DNA of 64,000 bases from Xanthobacteraceae bacterium (GTDB lineage: Bacteria > Pseudomonadota > Alphaproteobacteria > Rhizobiales > Xanthobacteraceae): the NCBI GenBank assembly GCA_022844205.1, contig JALHMF010000001.1, forward strand, positions 645,023-709,022. The letters run 5' to 3'. Shown here piece by piece: positions 7,649-14,605 of this stretch. Numbering within the stretch: position 1 is the first letter of the stretch; each line of letters starts with the position of its first letter. A program made the translations under genes and the position numbers. The notes beneath the pieces were generated by a model. That model ran no database searches and was not told where the DNA came from. It worked only from the letters and a program-made list of their open reading frames with translations.

Positions 7649-8918
7649 CGAACTGATCGCGCGGCTCTCGGTCCGCTCGCGCGAGGAATTGCTGAAAGGC
7701 TGGCCGCTGTGGGCGCGCGACGACCAGTTGCCGCCGGACGGCGACTGGAGCACCTGGCTCGTGCTTGGCGGGCGCGGTGCCGGCAAGACGCGCGCCGGCG
7801 CCGAATGGGTGCGCGGCGTGGCGCTGGGGCTGGCGCCCTTCAGCAGCGCGCCCGCGCGCATGATCGCGCTCGTGGGCGAGACGCTCGCCGATGTGCGCGA
7901 GGTGATGATCGAAGGTGTCTCGGGATTGCTGCGCATTCATGCGCGCGATGAGCGGCCGAGCTGGGAGCCGACGCGGCGCCGGTTGGTTTGGCCGAACGGT
8001 GCGGTGGCGCAGGCATTTTCGGCCGACGATCCCGAGCAGTTGCGCGGGCCGCAATTCGAGGCGGCCTGGGCGGATGAACTTTGCAAATGGCGGCGCGCGG
8101 ACGCGGCCTACGACATGCTGCAGTTCGGCCTGCGGCTCGGCGCAAACCCAAGACAGGTGATCACAACGACGCCGCGGCCGATGGCGCTTTTGAAAAAGAT
8201 TCTCGCCGATCCCGCCACCGCGGTGAGCCGTGCTGCCACGAATGAGAACGCATATAATCTGGCGCCCGCATTTCTGGATCGCGTGCACAAGATTTACGGC
8301 GGGACAAGGCTTGGCCGCCAGGAATTGCAGGGCGAGCTGATCGAGGACCGTGCGGGCGCACTGTTTCCGCGCGCGCTGATCGAGCGCTCGCGTGTGGTTG
8401 AGGCGCCGGTGCTCGCGCGCATTGTGGTGGCGATCGATCCGCCTGCGTCTTCGCGCGAAGGCGCCGATGCCTGCGGACTGGTGGCGGCGGGGCTTGGCGC
8501 GGACGAGCGCGTCTATGTGCTCGCCGACGAAAGTGCGTCCGGCCTCAGCCCGCTCGAATGGGCGAGCCGCGCGGTATCGCTGTATCGGCGGCTCGAAGCC
8601 GACCGCATCGTCGTCGAAGTGAACCAGGGCGGCGAGATGGCGCGCGCCGTGATCGCCGAAGTCGATGCCAGCGTGCCGGTTTCGGAAGTGCGCGCGAACC
8701 GTTCGAAGCATCTGCGCGCGGAGCCGGTGGCGGCACTCTACGAACAGGGCCGCGTTTCGCATGTCGGCGCGTTCGCGGCCCTCGAAGACGAGATGGCGGA
8801 ATTTTCCGCGGACGGTTTGTCGTCGGGCCGCTCGCCCGACCGGCTCGATGCGCTGGTGTGGGCGGTGACGGCGCTCGTGTTGGCGCCGCACGCAACGCCG
8901 CGGCTGCGCAGACTGTGA
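7569..8918 (+). CDS. Terminase large subunit (DNA-packaging ATPase/nuclease, gene-transfer-agent gp2-like)
   Basis: This 449-residue packaging motor appears intact. It has Walker A GGRGAGKT (residues 67-74), a Walker B-like FEAAWADEL, a coupling segment ITTTPRP, and C-terminal RNase H-like nuclease acidic residues in VAIDPPAS, VEVNQGGEM and DRLDALVWA. The sequence WPLWARDDQLPP before the ATPase is typical of the alphaproteobacterial gene-transfer-agent and prophage packaging proteins. The start overlaps the upstream gene by 80 bases; GTG at 7581 is an alternative start. The downstream portal gene is truncated, so the protein probably has no working packaging partner here unless it acts with a head module elsewhere. 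Confidence 0.9.
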   Translation: MTNSVTWKNSARSLRDVLLRSDAETIDELIARLSVRSREELLKGWPLWARDDQLPPDGDWSTWLVLGGRGAGKTRAGAEWVRGVALGLAPFSSAPARMIALVGETLADVREVMIEGVSGLLRIHARDERPSWEPTRRRLVWPNGAVAQAFSADDPEQLRGPQFEAAWADELCKWRRADAAYDMLQFGLRLGANPRQVITTTPRPMALLKKILADPATAVSRAATNENAYNLAPAFLDRVHKIYGGTRLGRQELQGELIEDRAGALFPRALIERSRVVEAPVLARIVVAIDPPASSREGADACGLVAAGLGADERVYVLADESASGLSPLEWASRAVSLYRRLEADRIVVEVNQGGEMARAVIAEVDASVPVSEVRANRSKHLRAEPVAALYEQGRVSHVGAFAALEDEMAEFSADGLSSGRSPDRLDALVWAVTALVLAPHATPRLRRL

Positions 8919-8927
8919 AAAAAATTT

Positions 8928-8949
8928 CCTCCCCCCTTGCAGGGGGAGG
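8928..8949. repeat. Short palindromic repeat CTCCCCC-TTGCA-GGGGGAG
   Basis: A C-rich arm and its complement flank TTGCA, giving a stem of about eight pairs between the terminase and portal genes. An almost identical element lies at 28976-28996. It follows the terminase stop codon directly, so it may also act as a transcription or mRNA-stability element. No T-run follows, so termination is uncertain. Confidence 0.7.
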
Positions 8950-8967
8950 GATGGAGATGAACAGGCA

Positions 8968-9216
8968 ATGCAGCTCCCTTTCGCCAATTTCTTCCGCCGG
9001 GTTCCCGAACAGAAGGCGAGCCGTGCGGCGCCGCTGGTGGCGCTGTTCGCCGACGGGCGTCCGCGCTGGACGCCCCGCGATTACGCTTCGCTCGCACGCG
9101 AAGGCTTCGCGCGAAATCCGGTCGGCTATCGCGCGGTGCATCTGATTGCAGAGGCAGTCGCCTCGCTGCCGCTGGTCCTTTACGACGGCGTGCGCGAACT
9201 CGACCCCAGGCGCTGA
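8968..9216 (+). pseudogene. Truncated phage portal protein (N-terminal ~77 residues only)
   Basis: The 82-residue frame starts MQLPFANFFRR and matches the start of HK97-type portal proteins: YASLAREGFARNPVGYRAVH, then IAEAVASLPLVLYDG. Portals are usually about 390-430 residues, so some four fifths are gone. Homology ends near 9200, and the frame closes at 9214-9216 inside sequence that belongs to a different gene, the holin fragment starting near here. This looks like an internal deletion with one end in the portal and the other in the lysis genes. A short peptide may still be made but cannot form a portal ring. Confidence 0.8.
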
Positions 9217-9218
9217 CG

Positions 9219-9362
9219 TTGATCGGAGGCATATTCGTCGCACGGGGAACGATCAGCGCGGATACGCTCACATCCGTCGTTACCAATGTCTCCACCATCT
9301 TCGGCTCGGCCGCCGTGCTGGTGTCGATCTGGTGGTCGTGGCGCTCGCACAAGAAATCCTGA
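9219..9362 (+). pseudogene. Holin-like membrane protein fragment (lacking its N-terminus)
   Basis: A frame open before TTG 9219 gives LIGGIFVARGTISADTLTSV, then a hydrophobic stretch (GSAAVLVSIWW) and a basic end, SWRSHKKS. This resembles the C-terminal two thirds of small Pam3-gp28-like phage holins, which carry GG-x-LVARG-TISADT and end in WSWW plus positive charges. No ATG or good ribosome site precedes it, and the expected N-terminus is replaced by portal sequence. If TTG 9219 were used, a 47-residue membrane peptide could still be produced. Confidence 0.55.
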
Positions 9363-9365
9363 CGC

Positions 9366-9596
9366 TTGACCAACTGGCTCGCTTTCCTCGCCGCGATGGC
9401 GAGGCTCTTTGTCTCGATCCTCGGCACGGTCCGCGACTGGACCGTCGCCGCGGCCGGTGAGGCGAAGGGCCGTGCCGCCAGCGAGGCCGAGCACGCCGAA
9501 GCGGCGCGGGAAGCGGAACGGACGATGCAACAGATCGCGCGAACTCCCCTGACGCGCGAGGAACTCAGGAAACGTCTAGAAGAAGGTGGCGCATGA
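9366..9596 (+). CDS. Small membrane-anchored helical protein, spanin/Rz-like
   Basis: The 76-residue product has an N-terminal hydrophobic segment (LAFLAAMARLFVSILGTV) and then a charged Ala/Glu/Arg helix likely to form a coiled coil, ending LTREELRKRLEEGGA. That layout, one membrane anchor with a periplasmic coiled coil and placement just after a holin remnant, is the pattern of inner-membrane spanins (Rz). The start is TTG at 9366; its stop overlaps the next start as ATGA. Sequence identity to a named spanin was not recognised, so the role is inferred from topology and position. Confidence 0.6.
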   Translation: MTNWLAFLAAMARLFVSILGTVRDWTVAAAGEAKGRAASEAEHAEAAREAERTMQQIARTPLTREELRKRLEEGGA

Positions 9597-10132
9597 AAAC
9601 AAATTGCAGGGCATTTCTGATTTACGGGCTGATCGGCGGCCCGTTTCCCTATGGCTGGGGTTATTCGCTCGGCCTCGATGGGTTGCGCGATCAACTGCGC
9701 GCGAACGGCGTCAATGCCAGCACCCATGTCGAGGGGGTCTTGATTCCTTATACGAACGTGCGGTTTCTTGCCGCGAAAGCGCGGGAAGCTGCACGCGCGG
9801 GAAACAAGATCGTGCTGATCGGTCATTCGATGGGTGCCGACGCGGCGGTGAAGATCGCCTGCCGGCTCGAGGGCGAGAACATCCAGGTCGATCTGCTGGT
9901 CGGCCTCGATCCGACGAAATTCGGTTGTCCCGATGTGCCGGCCAACGTGAGACGCGCAGTGTGCTTCTTCCAGAAGCAGGAGTTGCTGGGACGCGGGATT
10001 TTCCACGCGGCCAAATCGTTCCGTGGACAGCTCACGAACGAGCATGTCCATGTCGGCCACAAGGAAATGGACGACTCCATGGAAATCCGCGAACGCATCG
10101 TTGCGGAAGTGCGGAAGCTCCTGCCGGCATGA
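9593..10132 (+). CDS. Alpha/beta hydrolase (lipase/esterase-like), possible phage lysis-module esterase
   Basis: The 179-residue protein has the nucleophile elbow GHSMGAD (GxSxG) near residues 82-88 after a strand (KIVLIG), an Asp in VGLDPTKFG and a His in NEHVHVGH, which could complete a Ser-Asp-His triad. The hydrophobic N-terminal stretch AFLIYGLIGGPFPYGWGYS is part of strand 1 and not a clear signal peptide. ATGA overlaps join it to the genes on both sides, so it belongs to the lysis-like cassette. Phage-encoded alpha/beta hydrolases in this position are best known as LysB esterases of mycobacteriophages. In a Gram-negative host the substrate would have to be different, perhaps envelope lipid. 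That is inference. Confidence 0.75.
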   Translation: MKTNCRAFLIYGLIGGPFPYGWGYSLGLDGLRDQLRANGVNASTHVEGVLIPYTNVRFLAAKAREAARAGNKIVLIGHSMGADAAVKIACRLEGENIQVDLLVGLDPTKFGCPDVPANVRRAVCFFQKQELLGRGIFHAAKSFRGQLTNEHVHVGHKEMDDSMEIRERIVAEVRKLLPA

Positions 10133-10368
10133 AACTCTTCTGCATCGGACTTCTGATCACGGTCTGCCGAACCGTCGAAGCGCCGCCGCCTGCGCGGATC
10201 ACGGTCGCGGTTTGTCCCGTGACGGCGAACTGGTCCGCCGCCTTCCAGAAACGCCTCGCCCACGAACTTCACGCATTGCCTGACGGCAGTGCGGTGGAGC
10301 GGGCGGTGGCCGAAGCGGTCAGTTTGAGGGACCAGACGAGGGCGTGCAGGGCACGGTGGCCCGGCTAA
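10129..10368 (+). CDS. Small cysteine-containing lysis-cassette protein, function unknown
   Basis: The 79-residue product begins MKLFCIGLLITVCRTVEAPP. This is a short signal-like hydrophobic segment with a Cys at residue 14, followed by PPPARITVAVCPVTANWS and a helical, Arg/Ala-rich C-terminus. Its ATG overlaps the previous stop (ATGA). Small exported or lipoprotein-like partners such as outer-membrane spanins often sit near this position, but the lipobox is poor and I do not recognise a family. It could be the last gene of the phage remnant; core chromosomal genes resume about 120 bases later. Confidence 0.55.
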   Translation: MKLFCIGLLITVCRTVEAPPPARITVAVCPVTANWSAAFQKRLAHELHALPDGSAVERAVAEAVSLRDQTRACRARWPG

Positions 10369-10488
10369 GGCGTTAACGAAGTTCAAGAAACGATTGAATC
10401 CGCGCCGGCCCCGCTCCGGCGCTTGCTGACATCCTCCCCCCATCAATGGCACAATCCGGCCCGAGTCGATCTCTAGAACCGGGCCGCC

Positions 10489-11160
10489 ATGCGCCTTCTC
10501 GTCGTCGAAGACGACCCCGATCTCAACCGCCAGATCTGCTCCGCGCTGACCGATGCCGGTTACGCGGTCGATAAGGCATTTGACGGCGAGGAAGGTCTTT
10601 TTCTCGGCGAGAGCGAACCCTACGACGCGATCGTCCTCGACCTCGGCCTGCCGAAAATGGACGGCATCTCCGTGCTGGAATCCTGGCGGCGTACCGGCAA
10701 GTCGATGCCGGTCCTGATCCTCACCGCGCGCGACCGCTGGTCCGACAAGGTGCAGGGCTTCGATGCGGGCGCCGACGATTACGTCGCCAAGCCCTTCCAC
10801 ATGGAAGAAGTGCTCGCCCGCCTGCGCGCGCTGTTGCGCCGCGCTTCCGGTCACGCCAGCAGCGAACTCACCTGCGGACCGGTCCGTCTCGACGCAAGAT
10901 CCTCCCGCGTCACGGTGGACGGCAATCCCATCCGGCTGACTTCCCACGAATACCGGCTGCTCGCCTATCTGATGCATCACTCGGGGCGTGTGGTTTCCCG
11001 GACAGAACTGGTCGAGCATCTCTACGATCAGGATTTCGATCGCGACTCCAACACGATTGAAGTGTTTGTCGGCCGGCTACGCAAAAAGCTTGGCATCGAC
11101 GTGATCCAGACCGTCCGCGGACTTGGCTATCGCCTCAGCCCCCCGGCCGATGCGCGCTAG
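10489..11160 (+). CDS. OmpR/PhoP-family response regulator
   Basis: The 223-residue transcription factor has an N-terminal receiver domain with acidic pocket EDD (7-9), phospho-acceptor Asp51 in IVLDLGLP, Thr79 and Lys101. The C-terminal OmpR-type winged helix covers residues ~128-220, with recognition-helix region RDSNTIEVFVGRLRKKLG and wing RGLGYRLS. Sequence and place match the PhoP-like regulators of Hyphomicrobiales, sometimes called FeuP. Its stop overlaps the start of the partner kinase gene by eleven bases, so the two are translated together. Confidence 0.9.
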   Translation: MRLLVVEDDPDLNRQICSALTDAGYAVDKAFDGEEGLFLGESEPYDAIVLDLGLPKMDGISVLESWRRTGKSMPVLILTARDRWSDKVQGFDAGADDYVAKPFHMEEVLARLRALLRRASGHASSELTCGPVRLDARSSRVTVDGNPIRLTSHEYRLLAYLMHHSGRVVSRTELVEHLYDQDFDRDSNTIEVFVGRLRKKLGIDVIQTVRGLGYRLSPPADAR

Positions 11161-12529
11161 CTCGCTTGCACGGCGGCTTTTTCTCACAGCGCTGATTGTC
11201 AGTGCGTTCGTGCTGATCGCGAGCGGTTTTCTCCTTTCCTCCCTTTATCGTGCATCGGTCGAGCGCGCGTTCGACCGGCGGCTCACGGTCTATCTCAAGA
11301 CCATCGTCGTCGATGTGGCGAGCGCGCCCTCAGGCTCGCTGCCGGAACCGGCACCCCTCGGCGAGCCGCTGTTCCAGATTCCACTTTCCGGCTGGTACTG
11401 GCAGATCGCCCGCTTCACCGGCGAAATCCGCGAGTACAAACGCTCGCCCTCCATTCCTGCCGACGCATCCATCAGCCTTGAAGATCAGAACGTGCCGCTC
11501 CGCTCGGGCGGTGGGCGTGAGGGCTACAAGCAGGGGCCCGACGATCAGATCCTTCGCGTCGTCGAGCGCGAGATCGATCTCGGCGAGGATGGGCGCTATC
11601 TCGCGACGGTCGCCGCCGACGCCGGCGAGATCGACGACGAAGTGGACGATTTCAACGACGCCATTCTCATCACCTTCGGCTTTCTCGGAATTATCTTCAT
11701 CGGCACTGCCTGGTTCCAGGTCCGCTTCGGTCTGCGTCCGCTGAAGCAAATCTCCGCCGCCCTTTCTGCGATCCGCTCCGGCAAGACCGAGCGCCTCGAG
11801 GGCAATTTCCCCGCCGAGATCGCGCCGCTCGCCGGCGAAGTGAATGCGCTGATCGAATCCAACCGAGAAATCGTAGGGCGCGCACGCACGCATGTCGGCA
11901 ATCTCGCGCATGCGCTGAAGACGCCGCTCTCGGTGCTCTTGAACGAAAGCGCTCTTCATTCGGAAGTGGCGGCGGACAAGGTGAAGGAACAGGTCGCCGT
12001 GATGCGCGAGCAGGTGCAGCGGCATCTGGAGCGCGCGCGGCTTGCCGCCCGCATCGCCGTGATCGGCACGGCGATCGAGGTGACGCCGGTTTTGAACGCC
12101 GTTCTCCGCACCATGGAGAAAATTCATCGCGCCCGCGCGCTCGCGATGGGCAGCCGCATCATGGACGACGTGAAATTTCACGGCGAGCAGCAGGATCTCG
12201 AAGAGATGCTGGGGAACCTGATCGACAATGCCTGCAAGTGGGCATCCTCTCGCATCGACATCGAGGTTTTCGCCGATGCGCGCGGGCAGTCCGCCGAAAG
12301 ACGCTATTTCCATATCGTGATCGACGACGATGGCGCGGGCCTGCCCGCCGAAGCGCGCGCCGACGTCCTGAAAAATCGCGGCCGGCGGCTCGATGAGACG
12401 AAGCCGGGTTCCGGCCTCGGTCTTTCCATCGTGGTCGATCTTGCTTCGCTCTATGGCGGGCGGCTGGAACTTGGCACGTCGCCGATGGGCGGCCTTCGCG
12501 CAGAACTCGTGCTTCCTTCCGCAGCCTAA
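11150..12529 (+). CDS. Sensor histidine kinase, PhoQ/FeuQ-like partner of the upstream regulator
   Basis: The 459-residue inner-membrane kinase has membrane segments near residues 9-31 and ~173-193. They bracket a periplasmic sensor region of about 140 residues that is rich in Asp and Glu, as in PhoQ-like cation sensors. A HAMP linker, a dimerisation helix with His254 in LAHALKTPLS, and an ATPase domain (N-box LIDNACKWA, G-boxes DDDGAGLP and GSGLGLS) follow. I start at ATG 11150, inside the end of the regulator gene. A longer frame from 11123 adds only nine residues and would overlap more deeply. Confidence 0.9.
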   Translation: MRASSLARRLFLTALIVSAFVLIASGFLLSSLYRASVERAFDRRLTVYLKTIVVDVASAPSGSLPEPAPLGEPLFQIPLSGWYWQIARFTGEIREYKRSPSIPADASISLEDQNVPLRSGGGREGYKQGPDDQILRVVEREIDLGEDGRYLATVAADAGEIDDEVDDFNDAILITFGFLGIIFIGTAWFQVRFGLRPLKQISAALSAIRSGKTERLEGNFPAEIAPLAGEVNALIESNREIVGRARTHVGNLAHALKTPLSVLLNESALHSEVAADKVKEQVAVMREQVQRHLERARLAARIAVIGTAIEVTPVLNAVLRTMEKIHRARALAMGSRIMDDVKFHGEQQDLEEMLGNLIDNACKWASSRIDIEVFADARGQSAERRYFHIVIDDDGAGLPAEARADVLKNRGRRLDETKPGSGLGLSIVVDLASLYGGRLELGTSPMGGLRAELVLPSAA

Positions 12530-12628
12530 TTTTGCCCAAATTTACGTTCGTGTTAGGAAGATACGCGTAAAGTATTTCCGCAGTGCGATAGCGGACAGTC
12601 ACTCGCCGCCCAGTTTGAAAGGCGCCTC

Positions 12629-13099
12629 ATGCAGATCCTTACGTTCCGTAAGCCCGCTATCATCGCGGTTGCCGCCGTCCTTCTTGCAGGTTGCGCAGGC
12701 GATCCGGGTCCGAAAACGGGTGCGGGCATCGCGTCGGGCGCAATCGCGGGCGGCCTCATCGGCGCGGCCACCGGTGGGCATACCCGCAATGTCGTCACCG
12801 GTGCCCTGATTGGAGGCCTGGTGGGCGGCATGATTGGCAATGCGCTGGACGAAGAAGACCGTCGCCGTGCCTATGCGGCGGAGATGCAGGCGCTCGAATA
12901 TGGCGGCCCCGGCACGCCCCACAGCTGGCGCGGAGAGCGCGGTGCCTACGGCACCATTGTGCCGGGACCGCAATATGCAAGGTCCGGCTACGCCCGCTGC
13001 AGGGAATACACCCACACCATCTATATCAATGGGCGCCCTGAGACTTCGCGCGGCGTCGCCTGCCGCAATCCGGACGGCAGCTGGACGCCGATAAGCTGA
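12629..13099 (+). CDS. Glycine-zipper outer-membrane lipoprotein (17-kDa surface antigen-like)
   Basis: The 156-residue protein has a lipoprotein signal peptide ending in the lipobox LLAGC, with the acylated Cys at residue 21. A glycine-zipper segment with repeated G-x-x-x-G follows (GAIAGGLIGAATGG and GALIGGLVGGMIGNALD), as in the rickettsial 17-kDa antigen family. The C-terminal part has a small Cys-containing domain, YARCREYTHTIYINGR and ACRNPDGSW. Such proteins sit in the outer membrane and affect envelope integrity. It lies between the two-component pair and the cytochrome c maturation genes but has its own leader region. Confidence 0.9.
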   Translation: MQILTFRKPAIIAVAAVLLAGCAGDPGPKTGAGIASGAIAGGLIGAATGGHTRNVVTGALIGGLVGGMIGNALDEEDRRRAYAAEMQALEYGGPGTPHSWRGERGAYGTIVPGPQYARSGYARCREYTHTIYINGRPETSRGVACRNPDGSWTPIS

Positions 13100-13186
13100 G
13101 CTTCCGCATTTGCCTTGACCGGCAGCGACAAAGCGCCGGGCTTTCCGCACGCAGCCGTCTCGACTAGGACTTCGTCCGGAGACGCG

Positions 13187-14020
13187 ATGCTGTTCTGGCT
13201 GATCTTTGCGACAATGACGGGTGCCGCCGTGCTGGCGGTGCTGTGGCCGCTCGCATTCGCGCGCGCAAGCAGCGCGCAGGCATCGGAAGCGGACCTTGCC
13301 GTCTACCGCGACCAGCTGGCGGAAATCGGCCGCGACCATGCGCGCAACCTGATCGGAGATCGCGAAGCGGAAGCGGCGAAGCTCGAAGTCTCGCGCCGCA
13401 TCCTCGCACTCGACACCGGCAAGCATAAGGAGACTGGCAGGAGCGATGCGCTATGGCGCCGCCGTGCGATTGCGGTCGTGGCCATGATCGCAGTGCCGGC
13501 GGTGGCGCTCGGGCTTTACACCTCGACCGGGATGCCGGGGCTGCCGGACGCTCCGCTCGCCGCGCGGCTTTCCAGCGAGCCTGCAACCTCCGATGTCCTG
13601 ATCCTCGTCCGCCGGATCGAGGCGCATCTCGCCAAAAATCCCGACGATGGCCGCGGCTGGGAATTGCTCGGCCCGGTCTATCTGATGAGCGGCCGCTTCG
13701 AGGATGCGGTGAAGGCGCGTGCGAACGCGCTGCGCATCCTCGGCGCGACATCCGCGCGCGAAGCCGATCTTGGGGAAGCGATGGTTGCCGCCGCCGAGGG
13801 GCGCGTCACGCCGGAAGCCATCCAGGTTTTCGACCGCGCGCTTGCGAACGAGCAATCAAATTCCAAGGCGCAGTTCTTCAAGGGGCTTGCCGCCTTACAG
13901 GCTGGAAACCATGCGTTTGCGGTTTCGCACTGGAAATCACTCGCGGAAACTGCCTCCGCCGGCGACCCTTGGCGGAACGAGGCGTTGCAGCGTATGCAAC
14001 AGCTGGAGCGCATGAAATGA
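13187..14020 (+). CDS. ccmI: Cytochrome c maturation protein CcmI (CycH)
   Basis: CcmI presents apocytochrome c to the heme ligation complex CcmFH. The 277-residue protein has an N-terminal membrane segment ([20 protein letters not shown]), a cytoplasmic loop with the family signature [12 protein letters not shown], a second membrane segment near residue 95, and a periplasmic TPR-containing region ([20 protein letters not shown]). ATG 13187 is the start that gives the correct N-terminus; an in-frame ATG at 13115 adds 24 unlikely residues. Its stop overlaps the ccmE start as ATGA. First gene of the ccmIEFH (cycHJKL) operon. Confidence 0.93.
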   Translation: MLFWLIFATMTGAAVLAVLWPLAFARASSAQASEADLAVYRDQLAEIGRDHARNLIGDREAEAAKLEVSRRILALDTGKHKETGRSDALWRRRAIAVVAMIAVPAVALGLYTSTGMPGLPDAPLAARLSSEPATSDVLILVRRIEAHLAKNPDDGRGWELLGPVYLMSGRFEDAVKARANALRILGATSAREADLGEAMVAAAEGRVTPEAIQVFDRALANEQSNSKAQFFKGLAALQAGNHAFAVSHWKSLAETASAGDPWRNEALQRMQQLERMK

Positions 14021-14469
14021 CTCGCCGCCAGCGCCGCCTTACATTGATCGGCATTTCGCTCGCCGTACTCGGCCTTGCGGCCGCACTTGCATTGTCCGCG
14101 TTGCGCGAATCCATCGTCTTCTTTTATTCGCCGACCGAGATTGCGGAGAAGGGGGTGGCACCCGGTACGCGCATCCGCATCGGCGGGCTGGTGAAGGAAG
14201 CGAGCCTCCAGAAGAACGGGCTCGATGCGCGTTTCGAAGTCACCGACGGCGCGAAGGTGCTGGCCGTCACCTATCGCGGCGTGCTTCCCGATCTCTTCCG
14301 CGAAAAGCAGGGGATCGTCGCCGAGGGAGCCCTCGATGCCTCCGGCGTGTTCCGCGCCGACACCGTGCTCGCCAAGCACGACGAAAATTACATGCCCAAG
14401 GAGGTTGCCGACGCCCTGAAGAAGCAGGGCGTCTGGCACGAGGACAAGGGGAAGGGCGGGGCGAAGTGA
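14017..14469 (+). CDS. ccmE: Periplasmic heme chaperone CcmE (CycJ)
   Basis: CcmE binds heme covalently in the periplasm and hands it to CcmF. The 150-residue protein has an N-terminal anchor (residues ~8-30), the OB-fold core with [15 protein letters not shown], and the heme-binding HDENY motif, with His121 and Tyr125. The start overlaps the ccmI stop (ATGA at 14017-14020). A repeat element of roughly 120 bases separates it from ccmF, although the order is otherwise operon-like. Confidence 0.95.
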   Translation: MTRRQRRLTLIGISLAVLGLAAALALSALRESIVFFYSPTEIAEKGVAPGTRIRIGGLVKEASLQKNGLDARFEVTDGAKVLAVTYRGVLPDLFREKQGIVAEGALDASGVFRADTVLAKHDENYMPKEVADALKKQGVWHEDKGKGGAK

Positions 14470-14480
14470 TGGTCCGGACA

Positions 14481-14602
14481 AATTCATCGTCGTCCCGGCC
14501 AAGCGAGCCCGCGAATGCGGGCGGGCGCGAGCCGGGATCCATACGCCCGGAGTCTAAATTTACGGGCTGCGTTTATAGGTCCCCGCTTTCGCGGGGACGA
14601 CA
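14481..14602. repeat. Palindromic repeat element inside the ccm operon
   Basis: The stretch between ccmE and ccmF contains CGTCGTCCCGG at its left end, an inner arm pair around GCGAGCCCGCGAATGCGGGC, GAGCCGGGATCCAT, and a perfect stem-loop GTCCCCGC-TTTC-GCGGGGAC (14579-14598) just before the ccmF start. The CCGGGATCCAT...CCCGGAGTC wording recurs at 62600-62660 and, more loosely, at 58547-58650, so it belongs to a dispersed family. The hairpin lies about eight bases upstream of the ccmF ATG and could affect its translation. Confidence 0.7.
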
Positions 14603-14605
14603 ATC

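Noticed and set aside
7404-8987. 527-codon reverse open frame across the terminase genes
   Set aside because: It is His/Arg-rich with no domain signature and is fully antisense to the terminase large subunit, which has clear Walker and nuclease motifs.
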